A stretch of DNA of 64,000 nucleotides from Pararge aegeria. Lineage: Eukaryota > Arthropoda > Insecta > Lepidoptera > Nymphalidae. Below the pieces are notes generated by a model. That model did no database searches and was not told the DNA's origin. It saw only the letters and a program-made list of their open reading frames with translations. Where the stretch lies: NCBI RefSeq assembly GCF_905163445.1, contig NC_053182.1:5270001-5334000 (forward strand), written 5' to 3'. Below, piece by piece: positions 12,501-23,700 of the stretch; within the stretch, counting starts at the first letter, position 1, and the number at the start of each line of letters is the position of its first letter. The position numbers and the translations under genes are program-made.

Positions 12501-15500
12501 TTGATGCTTCAATATAAGTCGTGTACACGGTTTCCGTATGTTCTTAATTCTGTGACAGTTTCATATCAGATAGTTTCGATGTTTCACATAGTTTAGAGTG
12601 CTCAATTATGAATTAGTACCTAAAGTTAATAAAAAAGTAACTCACTTCAAAGGCTTGGTTAAGTTTTTGCTCGTTGATACACTTGACTACGTTTTCTTCT
12701 ATTTTTCTTAAATCGTTCGCTTTATCGTCGTCCAGGATGCCCATCTCTTTCGCCACGTAGCTGAACGTCTGAAGCGTCACCGGGTCTACGTAACCGTTGC
12801 CAATTGCTAAGCCCTGTGTTATTTAATAAGATGCTAAGAATTCGAAATTGAGGATCACACAACATTAACATTTATTTAATTTATTATTTATTTATACTAT
12901 TTATTTTCGCACAAATACAAGTTAAAGAAACAAAAGAAGAACAGAAAAACAGGGAGGAAGCAGAGTACAAAAGGAGGCCTTATCGCTTAGTAGTTTAAGT
13001 TCTACACAGGAAAACAATATGTTAATTCATCAATTGTATAGTAACCTCGCTGTAATAAAATGTGTTTTAACATATTCTTTGAACTTATGCATTGGTACTT
13101 AGGTCCAAAATTACCGTAGGAATCATATTATAAAAGCGTATACTCAAAGATTGCCCACAAATGATTTAGTTACATTCAATACTTCTTGCTAATCTTATAC
13201 TAATATATAAAGCGGAAGAGTTTGTTTGCAATAGTCCGTCCCGGTTGGCAGCGTTACTTTTTTTGTATTCTTCACTATATTTTACTTCACTTTTAACTTT
13301 TTTTTTATTAACGATAGGACAGCGCTTTACGAAAATCATTCCCGTTAGAAAGCAATGATGAGGTCTAGATTTGAGCACGCTTGCCTAGAAAAAGCCTATT
13401 CACTCTAGCCTTGAAGGTAGGTACTCAAATTATACGTGGCAGGAAACACAGGTTGCCGGGAGGGCGTTCCACATCTTAGCGACACGTATCAGAAACGTGG
13501 ATAAAAAACTTTACGTGCGTGTTGATGGAATATCAACCACATAAGGATGCCACCGCTCATGGTGTATCGCTGTTCTGTGGTCGAACGGGGAAGGAGGAAC
13601 AAGATTGTGAAGTGATTGTGAAGTTCCTGAGCACTAACCGAAGTATATCCGGTAAAAAACCGATAAACAGGCAACAATGTGTTAACGATTTGTCGCCTAT
13701 TATTTATTTGTCGTCTCCTGGCGCGACGATCCACCGAATCTCACCGAACTAACTTATTACTATTAGTAGACATATTAATAAGCTATTCTATTCTAATGAA
13801 AACCTGCATGGCTGAGAGATCTGCATTAAATCGTAATCATTAGTTTTTTTTCATTCTCTTGAAGGCGTTTGGTGTCTATTAAAAAAATCGCGCCTAGCCA
13901 GCACGGCGTAGTGGATTACGGCCTAGAAGATCTGCTCATGAGCAGACCTTTGTCGTTGAGAATGACAAGAACTTTAAAGGTTGGGTTCTATAATCGATTT
14001 CCCTGTTAGCCGTAAATTTTAGATAAGTGAGTATAATAGAAGCCTTTATGTCCCTTCTTTCACGTGGAAAAAAATAAGTAAATAAATTTTACGACAATAC
14101 ACACATTGCCATCTAGCCCCAAAGTAAGCATAGCTGGTTTTATAGGTACTAATATGACATATGAATATTTTTATAAATAATAAATTAATACGGAAACGAA
14201 AAACTTTGTAGGTACAACTTTTTACGAAAATTGCGCGGACATAAGACAAATTCACAATGTACCCTTGGCGAAATCTGTGAATGTTTAAATTTATAATTTA
14301 AATTAATTATGGTTTAATTTCGACCACTATGCGATCACTAGTATATATAAACACTTATTTTATACAATATATATCCTGTAATATATGACGGCCGATTGGC
14401 GCAGTGGGCAGCGACTCTGTTTTCTGAGTCTAAGACCGTGGGTTCGATTCCCACAACTGGAATAATACTTTTATGATAATCTTGAACATTTTTCAGTGTC
14501 TGGGTGTTTTATAAGTATTTATGTATGTTATTCGTGAAAATATTCATCAGTCATCTTAGTACCCATAACACAAGCTAGCTTTCTTTGGGGCTAGATGGCA
14601 ATGTGTGTATTGTCGTAGTATATTTATATTTATTTATAAATCGACCGTCAAAAAAAAGATTGTAAGATATTAAACGTATGTACCTGGAGGTTGATCGGTT
14701 GACTTTTGTTTTTATGCCAATGGATCTGTATAGCCAACGAAGGGACATGCTTGCCGGCGTACGACTCCCCGGCGAGGATGAGCGGCGCCTTCCGGAGCTC
14801 GGGGAATATTTGGAAGAACTGCTGCAGTGCTTTGTAGAGGTTCTCGCCAATCTGCATTGCGAAAACATAAAAACGCAGACAGTGGCTTGCACTTCATACA
14901 GGCGGAAAAGCGCTGCCTACCCTAAAAAAATTGTATAACTTTTAAATGCGAAGGATTTTTCCATTTCATTGCATCAACCTTCTGTATGCATAATGTGGTC
15001 GAAAACCCTGTGCACGTTACTGAACACAGACATATAGTGTTTCCTCAAGAAAGAAGGGGAATTGAGAGGGGCATTGCATTTCAACTAAATACTTAGGTAA
15101 TTTGTACTTGACTTGCGACCCGCCTAGGCTTCGCACGGGCGGAATTTACGTCAGTGTGTACATAATTTGAATTTGTTTTTCGGGGTGTAGAAAGTCGCGC
15201 CCGCGACCCGCCCTGCTCCCGCTTTTGAAATCACTGATATTTTCGAAGGTATTCAACTTCAAGGAATTTTGATCCACATGAAAAGCACAACGTATCCAAA
15301 GTATTGAATTGGATAAATAACAATACTGTATCGTTTAAAATAGTTTGGTAAATAGCCCATAATTATTTTGTAAAAGATAAAAATGGTTACTGGGTTTTCC
15401 CTTGGAGATAAACATATACCACTCTATCCCACCCAAATCCGTTGCGTAGTTTAAAAGATCCAAGCATATATAGGGACAGACAGACAGCGGGAAGCTACTT

Positions 15501-18500
15501 TGTTTATGCTATGTAGTGGCAATTATACTGCGCATACAGTATGCGCACGAAACACTTTATATCCTGAATTTGACTGCGCACTATTAGAATTTGGCAAAAC
15601 CAAGTATCGTCAATACGTTCAAATAGGTATTATGATATAATGACTGGCCTCATGGCCTCACCGTGGTCTGATTCGTTGAATATCCATCATCGGAGTCCGT
15701 AAAACTGAATCCGGTCCCCACTGGATTGTCAATGAATAGGAGAGAGTGGTCCTTACTCCAAGAGTGCTCCTTTGCTGCAAAAAAATTATCAGTTTATCAT
15801 ATCCATGAAATTGATAAATGAAATGAAAGGTAACATATTGTAAAACATAGATCTCATTGCATTTTTTTACGTTTGCACAAAGACTACTCCGCTCTATCTT
15901 AGTCGAAATGCTTCAATTTATTTTACGGTAGACGTTACAATATCGTATAAGTTAACTTTTACTTCAACAGGAGAATACAGGTGATCCAGAAAAATGATTT
16001 TCTAGAAAATTAATCAGTCGACATTTTTAACGAGCTGAAATGTTTGATCACCTTTGAAAACACATTTCTCTATTTTAAAGATAATATTACCGGTAGTTTG
16101 TACAAATTTAAAATTTTATAATTAGCTTTGTTATTGTTTTACATGCGTGGCGTGCCTTGTGGCAAAGGTAGATCAATATAGATTAGTCACTACTCTTCTT
16201 CCCACGGGTGACGTACGAGGCGACTAAAGGAATACAACGGAATACTGGCATCAGCGTCCTCTCTGCTACTAATATCATACTGCGATCACCAACCCGTCTG
16301 TCCAGCGTGGTGGTGAGCAAACCCTTCCGTTGGGTGAGGCCTTTAGTCCAGCCAGTGGTCTGTTATAGGCTATTAATTGGTTGAAAATTTTATAAAAATC
16401 ATCATCATCTTCCTTTTACGCCATTGGTTGCCTGCAAGAAATTGCTGTGTAGCGATAAGGCCACCAAATTGTACTCTCTTGCTATGTACTTATACTTCTG
16501 TAAATACTTTTTTTCTTTGGTGTACAATATAAGTGTATTAATTAATTAATTAATTAATTAATTAATTAATTAATTAATTAATTAATTAATTAATTAATTA
16601 ATTCATTCTTTCATTCATTCATTCATTCATTCATTCATCATCATCATCATCAATTCAACCGATTGAAGTCCACTTCTGAACATAGGTATTTTGTAGGGAG
16701 TTCCAAAATCTACGGTCCTGGGCCGCTTGGAAGCAAGCGGCTCCCAGCGACTCGTTTGATGTTGTCTGCCCACCTCATGTCGTCTGCCCACCTCTACTCA
16801 TTACAAAGTAAAGCCAATAATCACCACGCTTGGCATGCGGATTGATGATCGCAGTGCTGGTCTTTTCGCACCGGCAACGCTCCTGCCCGTTACCAGTCGG
16901 CAGTCAGTTATAAAAATCATTTAAAATTAAGAACACTACCTTGAACTTTTAAATCCTTCGTTACCGTATAAGGACCTAATTCCTCAAACAGTCCGTACAT
17001 AGAGGAAGATCCAGGCCCCCCTTGAAGCCAGAGTATTAGCGGCGTTTCGTTGACCGGCTTGTTCATTACGGGAAAGTACCAGAAGAAGAGGTTGCTGTTA
17101 AATTCTTCGTTGACCTGTTGTTAAAACACCAAAGAGCATTTTCGTTACTCATCGCAAAATTCAATCGTCGGGACAGAGATCGTCCCGGGAAGTACCTACT
17201 ACCGCCACGCCTTGCATGAAATTTACATTGGCGCGCCGAGACCAAAACATAGCATCGCTACTTGTATTCGTTTTCACTAACATTTCACTAAACAATTGGT
17301 TCAGCTGCTTGGTCCGACAATACTCAAAATATGTAAAAATATGTAAAAATATGTAATAACCACTAAGACACCAGGATGTATCATTGAACCTTCTGAGTCT
17401 CAATACAAGACTGGAGTGCATAGTCATACAAGTGCGGATTAGTAGTGTTCACACGCCCTCTGAAGTTATGGAGAACTTGCAAGTTTCTTCACGATGATGG
17501 TAAGGTGAAGCGATGGTGCCTGCCGGGGCTAGAACTCGGTCTCTACGAAAGGAAAGCCGAAGCCTCACCCACTGGGCTATCACAGCTGGACCTATCTACC
17601 GACCTATCACCGACTGAAATGCATACATTATATATTAATCTAAACGTATTTAAATAAAAAAATAGCCACCGACAAAATGTCATGAACTTTCGTCGTAAAC
17701 TTTATTTTTATTTATGGAAATGATTAAATAAAACAAAAAACAATTATTAGCATACAATCTGTTATCCGCGTTCTTCGTCTGCGTTTTTACGGTTTTATAC
17801 AAGGCCCGCGAGAATAGTTTGTTATTCCAGGATAAATAACAGTCTATGTTACTCTCCGTCGTTCAACTAACTCTATGGAAAAAACACGTTGATTTGTCGC
17901 TTAGTTAGGGCGTCAAGAACACACTTTCGCATTTATAATAAAATTCAAAATTCAAAATTCATTTATTTCAAGTAGGCCTAATATAAGCACTTTTGAAACG
18001 TCAAGTCTGTCTGTTTGTAGTGATTCTACCACCGGTTCGGAAGGCAGATTCTACCGAGAAGAAGCCGGCAAGAAACTCAGCAGTTGCTCTTTTATATTAA
18101 GTAAGTATTTGCAAAAATAATAATTTTTTATTCACTACACAAAATTTATGTAGCATATGCTTTCAAACTTCATGATGATGATTGGGATTGTCTATGACCT
18201 TTTTTTTTTTTTTTTATTCTCCTACAAGTGAGCCCTTGAATGCAGTATCACCTGATGATGCAGTCTAAGAGGGTAGCGGGCTAAGCTGTTAAGGAGTACC
18301 GCATTTATAGTCCTAATCGTTGTCCAAGAACGTACTGGAACGCTAAATCGCTCATCGGCACGTCTTTGTCGGTACAGACAGTACAATCTTAGAAGATTGA
18401 AGACAAGAAAAGTACATGGCATTTTAACTTACAGTCAGATACCCAGCGTAGCTAACGATTCCAGGCACAAAATAGGAAGAATTCACAGATGCAGCGAGCC

Positions 18501-19596
18501 TAGCTTCGGAAGTCTTATTTTTCTCTATGTACGGAGTCAAGATCAGGGGTTCTCCACAGTCCTCGTCGTCGGCCACTCCCCCTTCGTAACCTGTGACGTA
18601 GGTACGCTGGAGCAGTTTAAGGTACCCGTCAGCATTGTTCAGGAACTTGTCGTGGCTTAGGATAGATCGAGCACATCTAAAAACATTGTTTTAGTCCTAC
18701 GTGAACATTTACTGACACCCAAAAAGTTATTTTTGACAAGATTTCTTTAAATTACGACGAAAGATAGGACGGATCGCGCTTACGGCGCTTCTCTAAGTTA
18801 CACTAAGCACAGTCTTATATAATATCTTAGACGTACACTTCAACTCGACAGTTTTGTTTTTACACAAAAGATGATATCTTAGACTTAGTTTGAAAACGAA
18901 ACAAACTTCAATCAGACAAAAAAAAAGTCTCATTTGAACTGTTTCTCAAGTAAATTTTTTTATTATCATTCAACGTATAACATACAGGAAAAGAAACAGT
19001 AAGGAGTATACGGTACACAATGTAGACATGCAAAGGCGGCCTTATTGCTGCAAGAAATCTCTTACAGGCAACCTTTGAAAATAGGACTTACAGCAAGAGA
19101 ACGGAGATACAAATTGAAATTTAAATTAAATATTATTATATTAACTTAGAGCGGGCAGCAGCGTCCTCGGTGCTACTACTTCCAATTACCACCAAGTAAG
19201 GTGCTGCCCAGCGACCATTGTGGTGATATGCAAACCCTCCTGTTGGGAGAGGCCCTTAGTCCAGCAGTGGACCTATTAATTCCCACTAAAGGGAAATCAC
19301 CTCCCCTCTCAGTTTTGAGTGATTTAAAGCTTACGTCATACGCGCTACGTAAATATGGAGGTTATAGCGGGCTTAAAGATAACTATCCCATGCAATTTAG
19401 AGCAGCCAATTCCTTGCAAAATATTTCTGATCTAAAAGCAACCATAATATCTCAAAATTACTTGTTGAATGTGTGGAAACTGTGGAAACGAGATGACAAA
19501 ACGATGCATCCGTCGTAAACATAATTTTACTAGAAAATGAAGAAATTGGACATGTTTAAGTACTTACAGTAATAGAAAAAACAATTCTATTTTCAT
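9556..19596 (-). CDS. Serine carboxypeptidase B (S10, vitellogenic carboxypeptidase/CPVL-like), complete
   Basis: Nine exons on the minus strand, 5' to 3': 19596-19568, 18676-18433, 17114-16940, 15774-15662, 14851-14684, 12813-12646, 11588-11329, 10498-10370, 9700-9556 (stop TAG). Summed length is 1431 nt, 476 aa, in frame throughout with intron phases 2,0,1,0,0,0,2,2. The 29-nt first exon encodes MKIELFFLLL, a short signal-peptide core completed by exon 2; it was chosen because it gives the required phase 2, a GTAAGT donor and the same length as in gene D. Motifs: WLQGGPGSSS at about 120-129, Glu136 of FEELGP, FIDNPVGTGFSF, GESYAGK with Ser217, NGHLD with Asp390, NAGHMVPIDRP with His447. Triad and both carboxylate-recognising glutamates (136, 216) are present, so an active exopeptidase releasing C-terminal residues in the secretory pathway, gut or lysosome is expected (family knowledge). 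It sits tail-to-tail with gene A and head-to-tail with gene C. Confidence 0.92.
11621..12001. repeat. Tandem duplication of a 191-bp unit in a gene B intron
   Basis: 11621-11811 and 11812-12001 align end to end (both start ACTAACTCGGAGA, both contain TTTTGGCGCCA and AAAGCACATCAGTGTTCTTT, both end AAGAATGGCCCTCAAAAC plus about 15 bases). Roughly 90 percent identical by eye. Confidence 0.85.
12035..12560. mobile_element. DNA-transposon-like repeat with a nested foldback insertion
   Basis: The flanks 12035-12180 and 12370-12560 match the element at 8255-8540 (GCTAGCTCACAAA, TTCCCATTTTAT, GTGGAGTGGTT...GATGCTTCAATAT). The middle, 12205-12340, is a separate element bounded by inverted repeats GGTGTAATTTATAATTTCTT (12209) and AAGAAATTATAAATTACACC (12314). 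Confidence 0.6.
14080..14190 (-). mobile_element. SINE-A 3' fragment
   Basis: The minus strand carries GGGGCTAGATGGCAATGTGT and GTGTATTGTCGT, the conserved 3' end of SINE-A. The 5' half is absent. Confidence 0.65.
14387..14640 (+). mobile_element. SINE-A copy, nearly full length
   Basis: Starts GACGGCCGATTGGCGCAGTG (A-box-like). The B box GTGGGTTCGATTCC is at about 14440, then the body with TTTTCAGTGTCTGGGTGT, ATTCATCAGTCATCTTAGTA, GGGGCTAGATGGCAATGTGT and an AT-rich tail. It lies just 3' of gene B exon 14684-14851, inside an intron. Confidence 0.85.
16195..16910 (+). repeat. Cluster of dispersed repeats and tetranucleotide microsatellites
   Basis: 16195-16385 is a dispersed repeat (GATCACCAACCCGTCTG, AGGCCTTTAGTCCAGC) also seen at 19155-19290 and, inverted, 37085-37275. 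16440-16536 is a LINE 3' tail (TAGCGATAAGGCCACC, GGTGTACAATATAAGTGTAT) running into (TTAA)n at 16537-16603 and (TTCA)n/(TCA)n at 16604-16650. 16650-16900 repeats at 35388-35525 (AGTCCACT, AGGGAGTTCCAAAA, GCGGCTCCCAGCGACTC). Confidence 0.7.
17940..18115 (+). mobile_element. Dispersed repeat, family AAGTAGGCCTAATATAAGCA
   Basis: TTCAAAATTCAAAATTC leader, then AAGCACTTTTGAAACGTCAA, CTACCACCGGTTCGGAAGGC and GAAACTCAGCAGTTGCTCTT. The same block recurs at 27715-27960 and 56025-56165, so it is an interspersed element end, not a gene. Confidence 0.7.
18205..18385 (-). mobile_element. SINE-B copy
   Basis: The minus strand reads ACCGACAAAGACGTGCCGAT, GCGATTTAGCGTTCCAGTAC, GCTTAGCCCGCTACCCTC and GACTGCATCATCAGGTGATA, then an A-rich tail (the T run at 18199-18218 on the plus strand). 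It sits 50 bases from gene B exon 18433-18676. Confidence 0.75.
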
Positions 19597-20367
19597 GATA
19601 GCGAAACCTGATAAACCGAGCTTTATGTCTGTATCAATATTCCAAACCCGTATGTAAGCCCAGATACTAACTTTTTATACCATCTAAATTGGAGCCAATT
19701 TAAATTATCATCATAGGTACTAATGTTATATATCGTATGTGTTTGTTTGTGTGGCCTTCTTTCACGAACCACTGAAGCAGCGGATTTGCGTATTTTTTTT
19801 AAACCTAAAGATATTATGAAATTATTAAGGCTAGAGTTGCCTACATATTTTACGTTGATTATATACGTACATTTGCAAACCAAATTGACGAGAGCGATGT
19901 AGCGGGCAAAAGGTAGTCGTAAATGTCAAAATCGACTGTAGCTAATTAGTTCTGATAATTTATTTAAATTGTAGGTTTTACTGATAGCAATGTTTTGTTT
20001 TTGGTGCTTACCAAGGCATTTTTACATTTTAAAATGTTCATATTGGAAATTATAGCAAATATTGTCATTATTGCCAGCTCCCGCGCTAGCGAGGCCCCTC
20101 CTTGCATCTGGACAGCTTGAACCCCCCTTCAGATCGTAGAGAGGCTTGTGTAGTGACGGGTATAGCCCAATAGCTAACCGCCGCCTCCCAAAAGAAGCTG
20201 GCGAGCGGAAAATTGCCGCAGTCTTTTTCACCCTCGTCTACGCCGGAGCGGATGCGCGTCTGGAATCTGCCTTTCGAACCAGTAGTAGTAGGTATTCAAT
20301 ACAAACACACAGACTAGACGTTTCAAACGTAATCATAAAGTTGGTACCTACCAACTTTAAATAAATC

Positions 20368-20697
20368 TATATTTATAAAAGAGAAAGTGTGTGGGTATGT
20401 TCCGTATCGGCTCCGAAACGGCTGGACCAATTTCTATGAAACTTTCAGGGAATCTCCGGATTGACCTGGCGAGTACTGTTAAGTTTGGTGACGATCGGAG
20501 CACTCCTATTTTGAACTGTCAAATACAGCTTTTATTTACTACGATGATTTTCTATTGTTGGGTGTACATGGGTGTAGATAATGATCTTCACCCGCTCGAG
20601 AAGAAAATAGAAGAGAATGAAATTTAATGATGTAAGTTTATTGTTTAAATATAATAAAGCAAAATCTAGCCCGGCGAAGCGGGTTGGGTACGCTTGT
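20368..20697 (+). mobile_element. Helitron-like non-autonomous repeat, copy 2 (with 3' hairpin end)
   Basis: Starts TCTATATTTATAAAAGAGAA and ends with the GC-rich hairpin region AGCCCGGCGAAGCGGGTT followed by GGGTACGCTTG. A TC start and a 3' hairpin some 10 bases before a CTRR-like end are the Helitron pattern; the assignment is inferred. Confidence 0.6.
20637..20642 (-). promoter_or_regulatory. Candidate poly(A) signal of gene C, inside a transposon copy
   Basis: Plus-strand TTTATT, so AATAAA on the gene C strand, about 120 nt after its stop. No AATAAA lies between stop and this site. Confidence 0.4.
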
Positions 20698-20760
20698 AAG
20701 TTATAAAATGAATAGGTTCCAGCAGAATTTAAATTAAAACTCAGTAAGCGTCGTAAAAGT

Positions 20761-23700
20761 TTATTTGAACTGATTTATGAACAGGTCCATTAAAGACTTG
20801 GTTGCCACTGGTTGTTCAACCATGGTGCCGTGACCGGCGTTCCGGATCAGCACCTCTACAAAGTTTCCACCCCTTTTGTAGTACCTGAAATCAAAAACCT
20901 TTTTAAAACCTTAATAATTATTTATTAATATTATAATAATATTATAACCATATTAATTATTTGTTAATATTATAACCTTTATTTCTCTATCTAGAGGGCT
21001 TCGCCGGACCTCTGTATCATTAGTTCCGTGTTAACTCTGTGATAAAATATGTTCTCGCCTAGCAGACGTCAGAGTTAGGTGCAAGTACCTTACCTACATT
21101 TCCCGCGCAATATTTATTTAATAATTTAATTATTTTTCTTTATATAATTACGTACCAAATATATTGTACTCCCGTCAGATATACCCCATAAGATATATTA
21201 TATTGAACCGATTTCAACTTATTTCAAAACAAAAGCTTGCCAGAAGGCTTGCTTGGCCCCGGCTATTTAAACGGAACATGACATCAGACCGGGTGCAAAC
21301 TACCTGAAATCAAGTCGATTAGCCAGCCGTGAGCCGGCCAGCACATCATTATATTAAAATAAAATTAGACTGGTAATTAATATCCTAAGGGTTTAATAAA
21401 TTGTGCTTTGGATTTATTTAGCACTCGTTTTATAGGACATAATGGCACGATGGTCAAAATGTTTAATTAATATTCAAGCGTACTCACCCTATAACCGGGT
21501 CTTTAGGAGTTCTTCGCAATTGAATCCGCTTCGCGTTTTCGTACTCTTCTCTACGCGACCACTGCAGTAAGTCGTACGTGTATTTGGACAAACTATACGC
21601 AAGTATAACGTCCAATTGACCACTTTAAAGAAAAAATAACTTATTATAAAGCAAGCTTTATAGGTACATTCTTCAACGTAAACTCTTGCATGATAATATT
21701 ATCCTACCAACCAACGTTTGGCCTACTTTCTTTGGTCGTCCGACATGTTGGTTTGAAAATGATGTTACTTAACATTTCAGCTTAAGCGATATAAGGATAA
21801 ATGTTTTAAAATTCAACTGTCAGATTATAACTAAACAAATGAACATACAAACATTGCAAGTAAAATAAAAGAATAAACAACTAGAAGTAGGAGTTTGTCT
21901 ATGATCAATCTACGACGAACGTTGTTGTGTTGATTTGTGAAGTGAACATTGTGGAGAACATCCTCAACGTCAACAGGATGCTCCGTTGTCTGAGCGAAAA
22001 GTAGCGAGCGTTGGGAGCGTATGTTACGTGAGTTAGTTAGAAAAACTACGTGAATCAACTACGGAAATCACAGAACAATGTTAGATACGGATTATCCCTG
22101 TTTGGAACGGCTATACGAAAGTGTCTACAGACAGGGCAGGGAACGCCTGTTGTAATTCGTCAAACTGGGAATTTTTTGCTCAGCACAGATGCTAACCACT
22201 TACTTGTCTTTAGCCTTGTCTTAGCAACGATTATTTTCCTTGGTTTTAGTGAAGGTATATTTTAAGGATAGCTGATCAGCATAATTTGACGCAGACTTTA
22301 TTTGGAAAGGAAATTTTGGTTATATGTTTAGTCAATAAATAAGGTACAAGTCAAGTAAGGTACTGTAAAGTTTTCAACATAAAATGAATATTAAAATGGC
22401 CCAGAGATTATGTACCTACCTATTAAGTAAAAACAAGAGCAATAACTCATAAAAAGTTGTAAACTAAATTAGAAAGTACCTGTAGCACATAACTCCATAA
22501 TGCTCCAACAACTCCTCGAGCCATGGTTTGGTTGTCTTCATGATATCCGGCAACATCTTCTCGTATACCAGCTGATTATCGTAGTCGAAGCTGGCATTGC
22601 CCACGTGGAGCCACTCTCTCACGTCAGGCCTTGAGAGGAAAGCTTCGAATCTAGGCACTGAACTATCCGGGTTGTTTTGGTAGTTGTACACGCTGACACC
22701 ACTGTTCTTTTTGATATATTCTATTGTTGCGTTGAATGCCTAAAGTAAGTAAGGTGGCGTCTGATAATCTAATATTAATTAAAATGCTCATAATCGAGGG
22801 GGATAAAAAAAAATCTGAATTTGGTTAGTTTAAAAACTTTTTCGAGGAAACAGTTACCAATAACCTCTGTAAACACGACGGACGGACGGAAAGAGGGCTG
22901 CCAAAATTTACTGTCAATACAAATGTAGGTTGACCACCCTGACGCATTGGTGAGCGCTTAGGTCAAGTGTGAGACCCTGGGTTCAGATCCCGAAAAGGGC
23001 GATATAACAATTTATAATAGCTGAATTTTCTCTAGTTTGATCTGGTAGGTAGGATCTGTTCTATAGTATCTATGTATATCTGTTCTATGTTCATCTGGTC
23101 TATGGTGTGCCAGACCACAGAGGGTATGGGCACTTGTGAGAGCAGGCCATATATACGAATGTAACAAAAAAGGTAGAGACGCTGGCTTAGCTAAGTGGAC
23201 ACAATAAACATTTTATCAATCACAACTATGTATGTTATTTATTAACTATCACTTAGAACAGGATCTGGCTGTTTCTAGTTAGGAACCATCTTACTGACAA
23301 AGAGGTGCCGCTAAGCGATTAAGCGATAAGGGGTACCTAAGGGCTTATATGAACTGGCACATCCCTAAAACGTTAGCCCGCTACCAAGTAAGACTGCAAC
23401 ATCAATTACTGGTCCATTATTACTTATTTCCAGGTTAAGTTGCAGTCAAAAATAAAAGAAACGAAAATAGATAAGCAAATACCAAAGAAAGGTTTTCTTA
23501 TCGAATGGAATTTCCTATTAGCTATTACATCTTGTAGAATCCCATGCCAAGAACTCGACTCACGCAAAAACGCATGTTTTCGAATCAGCCGCTATGTACC
23601 AGGCATCAACCAACTTAAACTCACACAAAAAACTTCCCGTGCTCTAATGACTAGAGTCCTTCATACCTCGGAAGCCATAGTCCAGTTTTTGTTGTCTATC

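Larger units (their letters stand above)
19597..20760. other. Spacer between 5' end of gene B and 3' end of gene C
   Basis: Should contain the gene B promoter (minus strand). 19700-19810 looks like dispersed repeat. 20080-20300 is a GC-richer segment of unknown nature. 20368-20697 is a Helitron-like copy that begins 64 bases past the gene C stop codon and holds the nearest minus-strand poly(A) signal (TTTATT at 20637-20642). Confidence 0.55.

Noticed and set aside
16537..16650. Short regular repeats, considered as a CRISPR-like array
   Set aside because: Pure tetranucleotide and trinucleotide microsatellite with no spacers, at a LINE tail in a eukaryotic intron.
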